A program made the position numbers and the translations under genes. The notes below the pieces were generated by a model. The model was given only the letters and a program-made list of their open reading frames with translations. It was not told the DNA's origin and did no database searches. Positions 8,913 through 17,646 of a DNA stretch of 64,000 nucleotides are shown here, one piece after another (position 1 is the stretch's first letter; each line of letters starts with the position of its first letter). The stretch lies in contig CAWHKS010000004.1 in assembly GCA_963829955.1 (NCBI GenBank), positions 1-64,000 on the forward strand, read 5' to 3'. The DNA is from DASTFY01 sp963829955 (GTDB lineage: Bacteria > Actinomycetota > Acidimicrobiia > Acidimicrobiales > Ilumatobacteraceae).

Positions 8913-10573
8913 GTGGTCGATGACAGGTCGGCGACTCTGTTCGACGAGGACGGCGGGCCCACGCCCCCATTGCAGGCCAACGTCGGCGGGCGGCGTTTGC
9001 TCGGCCGGCTCGCGGTCGTTACGGCCGTGTTGCCGTGGGTGGTCGCCGTCGGTCGGGCGCTGACCGGCGGGTGGACGGCGTCGGCCGACAACGCCCTGCT
9101 CGCCATCCGGGGTCTTGACGTGCTGTCGGTGAGCCACCACCCACTGCTCGGCGCGGTGTCAACGGTGTCGAGTTCGACCGGCATCATCGTCCATCACCCT
9201 GGCCCGCTGCTGTTTGGCATCATCGCCGTGCCCTCCTGGCTGCTGGGCACCGCCGCTGGCATCCCGCTCGCCATCGGGACGGTCAACGCGCTTTGTGCTG
9301 GCTGGATCGTGCTCGTTGCCGGGCGGGTCGGCGGGCTGTCGGCCCGGCTGGTGAGTGCCATGGCTGTCGCGCTGCTGGGCTGGACCATGACGTGGCCACG
9401 CATGGTCGAGCCGTGGAACCCGCATTCGGCGATGGTGCCGGCGCTCTTGTTCTTCGTGGCGTGTGGGGCCCTGACGCTGGGCGAGCCGCGGGTGGCGCTG
9501 CCGGCCGTCGTCGGTGGATCGTTGTGCCTGCAGGCCCACATCGGCTACGTCTACATCGTAGCCCTGGTCGCGATGGTCACGCTCGGCCTGCGGTGGCTGG
9601 ACCGCCGTATGGACCCGGGTGCGGCGCCCCGGTGGACCGTACGGAATCGGGTGACGCCCCTTGTCGTGCTCGTGTTGCTGTGGATGCAGCCGATCCTGGA
9701 CCTCGTCGTCAACGGTCGCGCCAGCAACGTGGCCTCGATGCTGCGGGTCGCCGGATCCCCACCACCGACGCTACCAAGAGGTGACGCCATCCGGCTCGTG
9801 GCCGCCGTTATCGCGCTGCCGCCGTGGTGGCTGCCAGGCGGCTTCAACGACCTCACCGTGCTCAACCCGCCGCCCGGGATGGCGGCCGCGGCGCCGGCGC
9901 TCGTCGTGGTCGTGGCGCTGCTGGCGCTGATCGGGTGGCGCGGCGCGACCCCGGCCCGTCCGCGCCTTCGGGCGGTTCGCCGCCGTGCTCGTGCCGGCCG
10001 CCGTCGTCGCCATGGCACGCGTGCCGGTGCACCCTGTGTTCCTTTTCAGCCCGAGCCACTGGCGATGGCTGTGGGTGCTTGGGGTGTTCGTGGCGTTCGT
10101 CGTTGGCTGGGCGCTCGTCAGCGCGCTCGCGCCCCGACTGCGGCGCGACGCGACCATGCCTGTCGTTACCGCTGCGCTCGCGTGCGTCGTCGTGCTGGCG
10201 CTCAGCGTGGTCAGCCCCGACCGCCTCGCGCTTGTCGAGCACGGTCCCGATGACCAGCGCGAGGCCATCCGGAGTTTCGTGGACGACCTGCCCTTCAACG
10301 AACTGTCGAGGTGCCGCAGGGTCCTCGTCGACTACGAAGGCGGCTTCGGCGCTGCCGGCGCTGATCGCCCCGGCGGTGATGCTCGCCCTGCGCGAACGGG
10401 ACATCAACTTTGCGCCGACCGCCGACGACGCCATCGCGCAGCTCGACCGTCGGCCGCAAGGCGACGAGGACTGCCAGATGCTGGTCGCCGAGACTCCGGG
10501 CACGGGCCGCCCGGCCGGCTCGCTTGAGGGACCGCTCCCCGTCGTCGTGACCCTAGCCGGTCCCGGCCAGTAG
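8913..10573 (+). CDS. Polytopic membrane protein, GT-C-like, unknown function (frameshifted)
   Basis: About 550 residues with at least ten hydrophobic segments (for example RLAVVTAVLPWVVAVGRAL, AIGTVNALCAGWIVLVAGRV, GALTLGEPRVALPAVVGGSL). The first loop (GGWTASADNALLAIRGLDVL followed by an HHPLLGAVST segment) resembles the acidic first extracytoplasmic loop of GT-C glycosyltransferases and related proteins, but I cannot assign a family firmly. The frame shifts near 9950, continues as AAVVAMARVPVHPVFLFSPS, shifts again near 10340, and ends LPVVVTLAGPGQ with TAG at 10571-10573. It starts with GTG at 8913 behind a TAGGGT box. It stands alone between the Tad locus and the integrase remnant. Confidence 0.65.
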
Positions 10574-10647
10574 CCGATCGGCCGCATCGCCGAGCCCCAT
10601 GCGCTAGCGGGCGCATCAGACGCGAAGTGTCCGAGGGCGCGGTGTGG

Positions 10648-11233
10648 TTACTGCCACCCCGTCTTGGCGGACCACCGCCGTTGGAACTCGCTCACCGTCA
10701 ACTCGTCGCGCAGCGCCGATGAGTACCGCGCCACCATGGATGGGCCGGACCATCCCGCTGCCGCCTGCACCGAGGTCTGGCTGACACCGGCTCGCCGGCT
10801 GTCCACACACCAGCCCCGCCGGAACGCATGGGCGCTGGGAGCGCCCCGCCGTTCGAGCACCTGCCGGATGCCCTGGTCGGCCAGCGGGCCTCGCGCACCG
10901 AGCCACAGGGCAGGGCTGGCGGCGTGCCGGTGAACACCAGCCCGCCTTCATCAGGCCCTCGCTGTGCATCCACCGGTAGAACGCTCGGCAGGAGCGGGAC
11001 CGCTGGCGCCAGATGGCTGGTGTCGTGCCATCGGCCACGAACCCCAGCACGTCCGCCAGCCCGGCCTCATCCAAGCGGCACCCGCTGCTGCCAACTGAAC
11101 CAGGTACCGCTGGTGGTCCCGCTGGGTATCCATCGAGCAGCCCTGGAGCCTCCCACCAGGCCCGCCATTCCGTCAGTGTCCTCATCGTGCGTAAACCTCT
11201 GCTTAGAGGCAAGCAGACGCTCCCCACGACCAC
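10648..11233 (-). pseudogene. Tyrosine recombinase (integrase) remnant with internal deletion
   Basis: The N-terminal part (LTEWRAWWEAPGL and RQRSRSCRAFYRWMHSEGL) looks like the SAM-like core-binding domain of phage-type integrases. The C-terminal part, in another frame, holds the end of the catalytic domain: PLADQGIRQVLERRGAPSAH, HAFRRG (the HxxR box) and MVARYSSAL (the Tyr nucleophile). About 120 residues between them, including the first catalytic Arg and the Lys, are missing, which a 1-base error cannot explain. It lies 48 bases from the 3' end of tRNA-Ala, the usual place for the integrase of a tRNA-targeting element. Probably inactive. No other element genes are adjacent. Confidence 0.7.
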
Positions 11234-11281
11234 GACCGGTCTCCGCCGTCCCAGCGAAACCCCTCTGACTTGGGCTTTCAG

Positions 11282-11355
11282 TGGAGACGATGGGACTCGA
11301 ACCCACGACTTCCTGCTTGCAAAGCAGGTGCTCTAGCCAACTGAGCTACGTCCCC
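11282..11355 (-). tRNA. tRNA-Ala (anticodon UGC)
   Basis: On the minus strand, 74 bases fold into a full cloverleaf. The 7-bp acceptor stem carries the G3-U70 wobble that identifies alanine tRNAs. The anticodon stem CCTGC/GCAGG encloses TTTGCAA with anticodon TGC, and the T arm contains GGGTTCGAACCCC. CCA is not encoded; the discriminator is A. The integrase remnant lies on its 3' side. Confidence 0.97.
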
Positions 11356-11410
11356 GAGCGACGTCAGCCTACCGAGTGACCCGGCCGAGCCAAGGGGCGA
11401 GCATTGCGCC

Positions 11411-11416
11411 TAGGGT
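11411..11416 (+). promoter_or_regulatory. -10 box (TAGGGT) of a leaderless promoter for the DUF2252 gene
   Basis: TAGGGT is followed by 7 bases and the ATG at 11424, which fixes that ATG as the likely start rather than upstream in-frame codons. Confidence 0.45.
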
Positions 11417-11423
11417 CAGCGCA

Positions 11424-12812
11424 ATGAGGGCAGGGGGCGGGCAGTTCGTCAGCGTCGACGGCGCGGGGGACATCCAACGGACGATCCCGGGCGTCGACGA
11501 GCGGGCCGCGCTCGGGAAGATGCTGCGCCAGCAGGTCCCCCGCCGCCTGCACGGTCGGTGGGAGCCGGCGGCCGACAGGCCCGATCCCCTCGACGTCGTC
11601 CGGGCGCGCAACCGGGGGCGACAGCGGAGGCTGATACCGATCCGGCTCGGTCGGATGGTCGCCTCACCGTTCACCTTCTACCGCGGGTCGGCCGACCTCA
11701 TGGCGATCGACCTCTGGCCGACGCCTGCCACCGGCATGGTGGTGCAACTCTGCGGTGACGCCCACCTGTCGAACTTCGGCGTGTACGCGTCGCCCGAGCG
11801 CCATCTGGCCCTGGACATCAACGATTTCGACGAGACCAGCCGCGGCCGCTGGGAATGGGACGTGAAGCGGCTCGTGGCCAGCGTCGAGCTCTGTGGGCGG
11901 GACAACGGTCTTTCGACCGAGACGCGGGCGGATGCCGTGGTCACCGGCTCCCGGGCCTACCGCATGCAGATGGCGCGGATGTCATCGATCCCCCGCCTGG
12001 ACGCGCACTACCTGACGTTCGGCGAGGGCACCACGCTGCCCAAGCACTGGTGTCCCGAGTCGCTCGCGCTCATCGCCCGGATGCGGGACAGGGCCCACGC
12101 CCGCACGAACGGCCAGCTCGGTGAGCGGCTCACCGATGAGGCCGGGACGAACTTCCGGTTCAACCCGCCGCTCCTGACCAAACCGGCCCAGCCCGTGCGG
12201 GATGCCGTGGTCGCGTCGCTCGGGCCGTACTTGAAGACGGTCTCGCCCGACATCCACGAGCTGCTGAAGGACTACGGCGTCGTCGATGTGGCGCACAAGG
12301 TGGTCGGGGTGGGCAGCGTCGGGACGCGGGACTACATCGTGCTGCTGCAAGGCAACTACGTCGGGGACCGGCTGCTCCTGCAGGTGAAGGAGGCACTGCC
12401 GTCGGTGGTGCTGGACCGCGGCCTGGTCCGTCACCGGCACCACGGCCAGCAGGTCGTCGACGGCCAGCGACGGATCCAGTCGGTCAGCGATCCATTCCTC
12501 GGGTGGACCACCGTCGGCTCCCGCCCCTTCTTCGTGCGCCAGCTGCGCGACATGAAGGACTCGGTCGATCCGAAGCGGCTCCGGGGCGCCGTGCTCCGCG
12601 ACTACGCGGAGACCTGCGGGGCCATCCTGGCCAAGGCGCACGCCCGCACCGGGTACCCGGCCGTCATCGCCAGCTACTGCGGGAGCAACGACAACTTCGA
12701 CCTCCAGTTGGCGGCCTTCGCCCGCGCCTACGCGGACCAGGTCGAGCGGGACCACGACGCGCTGGTCCGAGCGGTCAAGGCCGGAACCCTCCCCGCCGAG
12801 GCGGGCGTCTGA
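11424..12812 (+). CDS. DUF2252 family protein
   Basis: The full frame is intact, 462 residues from the ATG at 11424. Recognisable DUF2252 blocks are SPFTFYRGSADLMAIDLWP, QLCGDAHLSNFGVYASPERH, ALDINDFDETSRGRWEWDVK and, near the C-terminus, SYCGSNDNFDLQLAAFARAY. The GDxHxxNFG and DFDE pattern resembles the catalytic loop of the protein-kinase/aminoglycoside phosphotransferase fold, so an ATP-dependent phosphotransferase activity is plausible, but no substrate is established as far as I know. It converges on the GlxA-type regulator with 7 bases between stops. An upstream start at 11376 would overlap the TAGGGT box and is less likely. Confidence 0.85.
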   Translation: MRAGGGQFVSVDGAGDIQRTIPGVDERAALGKMLRQQVPRRLHGRWEPAADRPDPLDVVRARNRGRQRRLIPIRLGRMVASPFTFYRGSADLMAIDLWPTPATGMVVQLCGDAHLSNFGVYASPERHLALDINDFDETSRGRWEWDVKRLVASVELCGRDNGLSTETRADAVVTGSRAYRMQMARMSSIPRLDAHYLTFGEGTTLPKHWCPESLALIARMRDRAHARTNGQLGERLTDEAGTNFRFNPPLLTKPAQPVRDAVVASLGPYLKTVSPDIHELLKDYGVVDVAHKVVGVGSVGTRDYIVLLQGNYVGDRLLLQVKEALPSVVLDRGLVRHRHHGQQVVDGQRRIQSVSDPFLGWTTVGSRPFFVRQLRDMKDSVDPKRLRGAVLRDYAETCGAILAKAHARTGYPAVIASYCGSNDNFDLQLAAFARAYADQVERDHDALVRAVKAGTLPAEAGV

Positions 12813-12819
12813 CCGGTCG

Positions 12820-13803
12820 TCAGCCGGCGCGCTGGAAGCGCCGGCGATAGGCCTGCGGGCTGGTACCGACGACCCGGCCGAAGTGCTGACGCAGGCTGGG
12901 CGTGGACCCGAAGCCCGCCCGCGGCGCCACCAGCTCCACCGGGAGATCGGTCGTCTCCAGCAACCGCTGCGCCAGCGCCACTCGTTGCTGCAGCAACCAC
13001 TGCAGCGGCGTGACCCCCATGGTCGCCCGGAACCGCCGGGCGAAGGTCCGGGGGGCCATGAACGACCGGCGAGCGAGATCGTTGATCGTCAGCTCCCGGT
13101 CGAGGTGGGCGACGGCCCACGTCACGATGGCGGACAGCGGATCGTCGATGGGGACGTGGGGTACGGGCGCGTCCACGAACTGCGCTTGCCCACCATCGCG
13201 GTGCGGCGGGACGACCATGCGGCGGGCGACGGTGTTGGCGACCTCAGCGCCATGGTCCAGCTTCACCAGGTGCAGGCACAGGTCGATGCCGGCGGCAGTG
13301 CCCGCGGACGTGAACACACCGTCAGCACCTACGTACAGGACGGACGGATCCAGCTCGACGAGCGGGAATCGGGAGCGGAACAGGTCGGCGAACAACCAGT
13401 GCGTGGTCGCCCGGCGGCCGTCGAGCAGGCCGGCGTCTGCCAGCACGAAGGCGCCCGAGCAGAGCGACGCGACACGGGCGCCACGCCGGTGTGCGCGCCG
13501 GAGCGCATCGAGCACGTCAGGTGGTACTTCTCGATCCCCGAGCGGCTTGGGGGCGGCGGGCACGACGATGGTGTCGGCCCATCGCAGCGCCTCCAGCCCG
13601 TGCTCGGGGTTCAGGCTGAATCCGAGATCGGTCTTCAGCGGGAGCGGGTCGCCGGTGCAGACGCGGACCTCGGCGACGGGGACCCCGGAATCGCTGCGGT
13701 CGAGACCCCACACCTCACACGGCACGGCGACCTCGAACGGCGCCAGGTGGTCGAACACCAGGACCGCCACCCTGTGGGGGGCCGTTCGACCTCCTGGCGC
13801 CAT
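12820..13803 (-). CDS. GlxA-type transcriptional regulator (DJ-1/PfpI domain plus AraC HTH)
   Basis: A 327-residue regulator with two domains. Residues 10-190 are a glutamine-amidotransferase-like DJ-1/PfpI domain with the nucleophile-elbow motif VASLCSGAFVLADAGLLDG, here probably a ligand sensor. Residues 220-325 are an AraC-type double helix-turn-helix (LTINDLARRSFMAPRTFARR and GFGSTPSLRQHFGRVVGTSP). This is the GlxA/FtrA family. The effector and targets are unknown; the neighbours do not suggest a pathway. Its TAGGTT -10 box overlaps the stop codon of the upstream membrane protein gene, so it can be transcribed on its own. The start at 13803 is fixed by that box. Confidence 0.9.
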   Translation of the reverse strand: MAPGGRTAPHRVAVLVFDHLAPFEVAVPCEVWGLDRSDSGVPVAEVRVCTGDPLPLKTDLGFSLNPEHGLEALRWADTIVVPAAPKPLGDREVPPDVLDALRRAHRRGARVASLCSGAFVLADAGLLDGRRATTHWLFADLFRSRFPLVELDPSVLYVGADGVFTSAGTAAGIDLCLHLVKLDHGAEVANTVARRMVVPPHRDGGQAQFVDAPVPHVPIDDPLSAIVTWAVAHLDRELTINDLARRSFMAPRTFARRFRATMGVTPLQWLLQQRVALAQRLLETTDLPVELVAPRAGFGSTPSLRQHFGRVVGTSPQAYRRRFQRAG

Positions 13804-13809
13804 GGCAGG

Positions 13810-13815
13810 AACCTA
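13810..13815 (-). promoter_or_regulatory. -10 box (TAGGTT) of a leaderless promoter for the GlxA-type regulator
   Basis: On the minus strand TAGGTT is followed by 6 bases and the ATG at 13803. The TAG is also the stop codon of the preceding gene. Confidence 0.45.
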
Positions 13816-14049
13816 GCGCACGTCAGGATCCCGCCAGACGGTGTCACCCTCCTCGGCCCGGGACGCCGCGGCCGGGCGGTGGAGAACCGAGGCGACGAGC
13901 GCCAGACCAGCCAACCCCGCAGCGATCGGCACAACCGCCGCGGGCTCGTTGAGCAACTCGCCGAGGGTGCCGGCCATCGCGGCGATCGCCGCCGCGATCA
14001 CCAGGACCCCGAACACGAGCGAGATCGGGTCGAGGTGGTGACGCTTCAC
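13813..14049 (-). CDS. Small two-helix membrane protein
   Basis: A 78-residue protein starting with GTG at 14049, which overlaps the stop of the PspC gene (GTGA) and so is translationally coupled to it. It has two hydrophobic segments: DPISLVFGVLVIAAAIAAMA and VVPIAAGLAGLALVASVLHR. A charged cytoplasmic tail follows. I do not recognise a family. The coupling suggests that it acts with the PspC-domain protein in the envelope. Confidence 0.7.
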   Translation of the reverse strand: MKRHHLDPISLVFGVLVIAAAIAAMAGTLGELLNEPAAVVPIAAGLAGLALVASVLHRPAAASRAEEGDTVWRDPDVR

Positions 14050-15563
14050 GGCTGGACCGCGGTAGTCGGGCTCGCGGGCGCTGCCGGAGCGGGCGCCGCC
14101 GGAGCGCTCGAGGGCACGGTCGAAGCCTCGGTGCCCTGGGGGGCGGCCGGCACGGTCGTCGGTGCCAGACCGATCGACCCCGGTGGCACGGGGCGGATGA
14201 CGATGCCGGACCACAGGATGACCGTGCCGTCACGTGCGATGCGCGTACCGTCGTCCAGGATCACCTCGCCGGTCGGCAGGACCTTGGCCTCCGAGCCGAG
14301 TACCCAGCTGGCATCCGGGAACACGACCGTGCCGTCGGGCAGGTAGATCGTGCCGTCGGCCAGCTGATGGGCTCCGCCCTCGAACAGGAGCCCACCGTTG
14401 CCGTCCGCCTGGATCGGACCCACCCGACCCGGCTCCACCGGCTCCAGTGGTTCCAGCGGCTCGATCGGCTCCCGCGGCGGGTCACCGGCGCGGAAGCGGT
14501 CGACCTCGATGCTGCCGAAGCCGACGGCGATGTCGTACCGGACCAGCGGGGCGTCAGACGGACCGTCTGCGTACGTCGCGACGCGCCGGTAGCCGTCCTC
14601 GGAGCCGTTGGGCATGTCGATGCTGCCCAACCCGACCTGCACCCTCACCTCGAGCCGCACGTCCGAAGCGGCGGAGATCTGCACCGACCCGTACCCCACC
14701 CGGATCCGCCCGTCGACGGGGTCCTGGACGTCCTCGAGCTGGAGGTGGATGTCCCCGCCGGCAACGTCGACGTCGGCCGGTGGCGGATCGGGGTTCTCAC
14801 CGGCCGTCACATACGTCGTCGACTGGCGGCTGCCGCGGAGGCTCACGTCGAGATCCTCGATGGCGGCACCGGCCACGCTCACGCCGGCGAGCAGCGCGGC
14901 CGGCACCACGAGCCATCGGGCCCGCCCGGCGAAGGTGCCCACGAGCAGGCCGAGACCGCAGACGAGCGCGGCGAGGCCGAACGAGATCTTGATCCCCTCC
15001 GCCGAGCCCTGGGCGATGAGCGTGCCCACGGCGGCGACGAGGAGCGCGAGCCCGAGCGTGCCCCGGCCGAGCGGCGAGGGCGGGGTCGGAGGGCGCGGGG
15101 CAGCCGGCGGCGCCGAGGGATCGGCCATGGCTGCGTCCGCGACGACGGGCGCACCCGCGTCGGTGGTGCGGGGTGACCACAGCGCGACGGCCACGCCGAG
15201 CAGAAGGAGGGCGACGCCGAAGGGCCCGTCGGGCACGGTCCAGTCCCCGTCGGAGACGGCGACGAGCAGCCACAAGGGCACGATGGCCAGGCCCACGATG
15301 CGGCGCGCCAGCCGGGGCGCCGGTCCGGCCGGCCCGGCGGGGAGCAGGAGGTAGCCGGCGAGGTAGCCGGCGACACCGACGCCGTCGAAGAGGGTGAGGA
15401 CGACGAATCCCATCCGCGTCCACACCGGCGCCACCCCCAGCGCCGTCGCCAGGCCGCCGGCCACCCCGGCCAACACCCGGTTCCGGCTGCGCCAGACCCG
15501 GTACCGCGGCGGAGACGGCCGCGCCGGCGGCGGGAGTGTGCGCTCCGGGTCGGCCACATCCAT
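14046..15563 (-). CDS. PspC-domain membrane protein with C-terminal DGT-repeat region
   Basis: A 505-residue protein. The PspC domain near the N-terminus (RNRVLAGVAGGLATALGV, then a membrane segment) is followed by several membrane helices up to about residue 250. Next is a beta-rich exterior region (VDVAGGDIHLQLEDVQDPVD, GYGSVQISAASDVRLEVRVQ, GFGSIEVDRFRAGDPP) like the adhesin-type domain often paired with PspC. The last part repeats short DGT turns (ADGTIYLPDGTVVFPD, DDGTRIARDGTVILWSG). The tail is rich in Ala, Pro and Thr. The start at 15563 is set by a TACTGT box 7 bases upstream. It is divergent from a PspC-domain histidine kinase and is a likely partner or target in envelope-stress signalling. 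Confidence 0.85.
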   Translation of the reverse strand: MDVADPERTLPPPARPSPPRYRVWRSRNRVLAGVAGGLATALGVAPVWTRMGFVVLTLFDGVGVAGYLAGYLLLPAGPAGPAPRLARRIVGLAIVPLWLLVAVSDGDWTVPDGPFGVALLLLGVAVALWSPRTTDAGAPVVADAAMADPSAPPAAPRPPTPPSPLGRGTLGLALLVAAVGTLIAQGSAEGIKISFGLAALVCGLGLLVGTFAGRARWLVVPAALLAGVSVAGAAIEDLDVSLRGSRQSTTYVTAGENPDPPPADVDVAGGDIHLQLEDVQDPVDGRIRVGYGSVQISAASDVRLEVRVQVGLGSIDMPNGSEDGYRRVATYADGPSDAPLVRYDIAVGFGSIEVDRFRAGDPPREPIEPLEPLEPVEPGRVGPIQADGNGGLLFEGGAHQLADGTIYLPDGTVVFPDASWVLGSEAKVLPTGEVILDDGTRIARDGTVILWSGIVIRPVPPGSIGLAPTTVPAAPQGTEASTVPSSAPAAPAPAAPASPTTAVQP

Positions 15564-15570
15564 GACCTCG

Positions 15571-15576
15571 ACAGTA
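15571..15576 (-). promoter_or_regulatory. -10 box (TACTGT) of a leaderless promoter for the PspC protein gene
   Basis: On the minus strand TACTGT is followed by 7 bases and the ATG at 15563. It lies in the 131-bp divergent region shared with the PspC kinase gene. Confidence 0.45.
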
Positions 15577-15694
15577 CGGACGGCAGCGGCTGGGGGCCAT
15601 CGGGGGAATCCCTTCTTGAACCCTGATGTCGCGGGCGTGATCTCAGGGATGGCACCGATGTCCAAGGCCCGTGCCGGCGTGGCACCATCGACCG

Positions 15695-16888
15695 ATGCAA
15701 GTCGACCTGCGGGTACCGGCGGGTCTCGAACACCTGCGCTTCCCGCGGAGCAGCACCGACCGACTGGTCGCCGGCGTGGCCGGGGGCCTGGCCCGGCGCC
15801 TCCAGGCGGACACCTACGTCGTGCGTGTCGCCTTCGTGCTCCTGGGCGTGGCCGGCGGGGTCGGCGTGCTGCTCTACGCAGTCGCCTGGCTGCTCTCCGA
15901 GCCGCCTACGGACCAGCCCACGATCGCCGCACGTCCCGAGCGGTCGGTGGCGGTCGGGTGCGTCACCGGAGCTGCCCTGGTCCTGCTCAGGAGTGTCGGG
16001 CTGTGGCCTGGGGACGCGCTCATGGTGCCGGCGGTGGTCGTCGCTGTCGGATCGGCCTTGGTGTGGCACGACGCGCCCCGCGGTGCGAGTTCACGGGCGC
16101 CGACCGACCCGTTCGAACGCCTCATGAGCGGGCGGCTCTCGGCTCCCCGGGTGATCGGCGGGATCGTCCTGATCGCCACCGGTCTCGCCACGCTGGCCTC
16201 CGAGGGCAAGCTCTCCTCCGTCCCACGGTCGGCGGCCGCGCTGGCCCTGGCCTTGGCCGGAGTTGCTCTTGTGGTCGGTCCTTACACCGGCCGTCTCCTG
16301 GGGGCGGTGCGGTCGGCCGAGCGGGAGCGGATCCGCACCGAGGAACGGGCGGAGATGGCGGCGCACCTCCACGATTCCGTCCTGCAGACGCTGGCCCTCA
16401 TGCAGCGGGCCGCCGACGATCCGCGGCGGATGGTCCTCCTGGCCCGCCGTCAGGAGCGTGAGCTCCGCCAGTGGTTGTACGGCGGCGGGCCGGACGCTTT
16501 GGCCGAGGGATCGGTGGCCGAGCGGGCCCAGGCCCTGGCAGCCGAGATCGAGCTCGACCACGACATCCCCGTGGAGCTCGTGGTCGTCGGGGACCACCCT
16601 GGCGACGAGGCGCTGGCCGCCCTCCTGGGGGCGGTGCGGGAGGCATCCGTGAACGCGGCCCGCCACTCCGGCACCGACGAGGTGGACATCTACCTCGAGA
16701 TCGGGCCCAGCGCGGCCGTGGCGTTCGTGCGGGACAAGGGCTGCGGCTTCGAGCCCGACGCGGTCGCCGTCGACAGCCACGGCATCACGCACTCCATCCG
16801 CGGGCGGCTGGAACGCTGCGGGGGCCGGGCGCGGGTGGAGACGACGCCGGGGACCGGCACGGAGTGGGAGCTGGAGGTGCCGCTGTGA
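15695..16888 (+). CDS. PspC-domain sensor histidine kinase (HisKA_3 type)
   Basis: A 397-residue membrane kinase. Residues 20-68 are a PspC domain (TDRLVAGVAGGLARRLQADT plus membrane helix), used as the sensing part. Three or four further membrane segments reach about residue 200. The phosphoacceptor motif is AHLHDSVLQTLALMQ with H226 as likely site. The C-terminal HATPase_c-like domain retains EASVNAARHSGTDEVDIYLE (N box) and VRDKGCGFEPD (G box). Partner of the next gene, whose GTG overlaps this stop (GTGA). The ATG at 15695 has a weaker CACCAT box 6 bases upstream. Known PspC kinases respond to envelope stress; the signal here is not shown. Confidence 0.9.
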   Translation: MQVDLRVPAGLEHLRFPRSSTDRLVAGVAGGLARRLQADTYVVRVAFVLLGVAGGVGVLLYAVAWLLSEPPTDQPTIAARPERSVAVGCVTGAALVLLRSVGLWPGDALMVPAVVVAVGSALVWHDAPRGASSRAPTDPFERLMSGRLSAPRVIGGIVLIATGLATLASEGKLSSVPRSAAALALALAGVALVVGPYTGRLLGAVRSAERERIRTEERAEMAAHLHDSVLQTLALMQRAADDPRRMVLLARRQERELRQWLYGGGPDALAEGSVAERAQALAAEIELDHDIPVELVVVGDHPGDEALAALLGAVREASVNAARHSGTDEVDIYLEIGPSAAVAFVRDKGCGFEPDAVAVDSHGITHSIRGRLERCGGRARVETTPGTGTEWELEVPL

Positions 16889-17538
16889 GCGCGGTCGAGA
16901 CGACGCCGCCCCGAGTCTTCGTCGTGGACGATCACGCCCTGTTCCGAGCCGGCGTGCGGGCGGAGCTGGGGTCGTCCGTCACGATCGTCGGTGACGCCGG
17001 TGATGTGGACGACGCCGTCGCCGGCATCGTCGCCAGCCAACCGGACGTCGTCCTGCTCGATGTCCACCTGCCCGGTGGTGGGGGCCGGGCGGTCGTGGAG
17101 GCGGTGGGGAACCGGGCTCCGGACGTCCGCTTCCTCGCGCTGTCGGTGTCCGACGCCGCCGAGGACGTGCTCGGTCTGATCCGCTGCGGTGCTCGCGGCT
17201 ACGTGACGAAGACGATCACCCGTGACGAGCTCGTCGACGCCATCGAACGGGTGCGCAGCGGTGACGCCGTGTTCTCGCCCCGCCTGGCCGGCTTCGTGCT
17301 CGACGCCTTCGCCGGCGACCTCCCCACCCCGATCGACCCCGAGCTGGACCAACTGACGCCCCGCGAGCGGGAGGTCCTCCGGCTCATCGCCCGCGGCTAC
17401 TCGTACAAGGAGATGGCGAACCGCCTGCACCTCTCGGTCAAGACAGTCGAGACACACGTGTCGTCGGTGCTGCGCAAGCTCCAACTCTCCAACCGCCACG
17501 AGCTGACGACCTGGGCCGCCGACCGCCGCCTTCTCTGA
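16885..17538 (+). CDS. NarL/LuxR-family response regulator
   Basis: A 217-residue response regulator partnered with the PspC kinase by GTGA overlap. The receiver domain has the acidic pair D16/D17 (VFVVDDHALFRAGV), the phosphoacceptor D59 (QPDVVLLDVHLPGG), the signalling Ser/Thr region (FLALSVSD) and the conserved Lys (GYVTKTIT). The LuxR-type HTH is complete: LTPREREVLRLIARGYSYKE and HLSVKTVETHVSSVLRKLQL. It starts with GTG at 16885. It probably controls the divergent PspC gene and possibly the small gene downstream; no operator was identified. Confidence 0.93.
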   Translation: MSAVETTPPRVFVVDDHALFRAGVRAELGSSVTIVGDAGDVDDAVAGIVASQPDVVLLDVHLPGGGGRAVVEAVGNRAPDVRFLALSVSDAAEDVLGLIRCGARGYVTKTITRDELVDAIERVRSGDAVFSPRLAGFVLDAFAGDLPTPIDPELDQLTPREREVLRLIARGYSYKEMANRLHLSVKTVETHVSSVLRKLQLSNRHELTTWAADRRLL

Positions 17539-17646
17539 ACCGGGGTTCTGAACTCGGCCCTTCTGAACCGGGTGATCCCCGTCACCGTATCTGCAGTTGT
17601 TCTCGCCGCTCCGACGAGACAGACGAAGCAGACAGGAGGTGACCCG

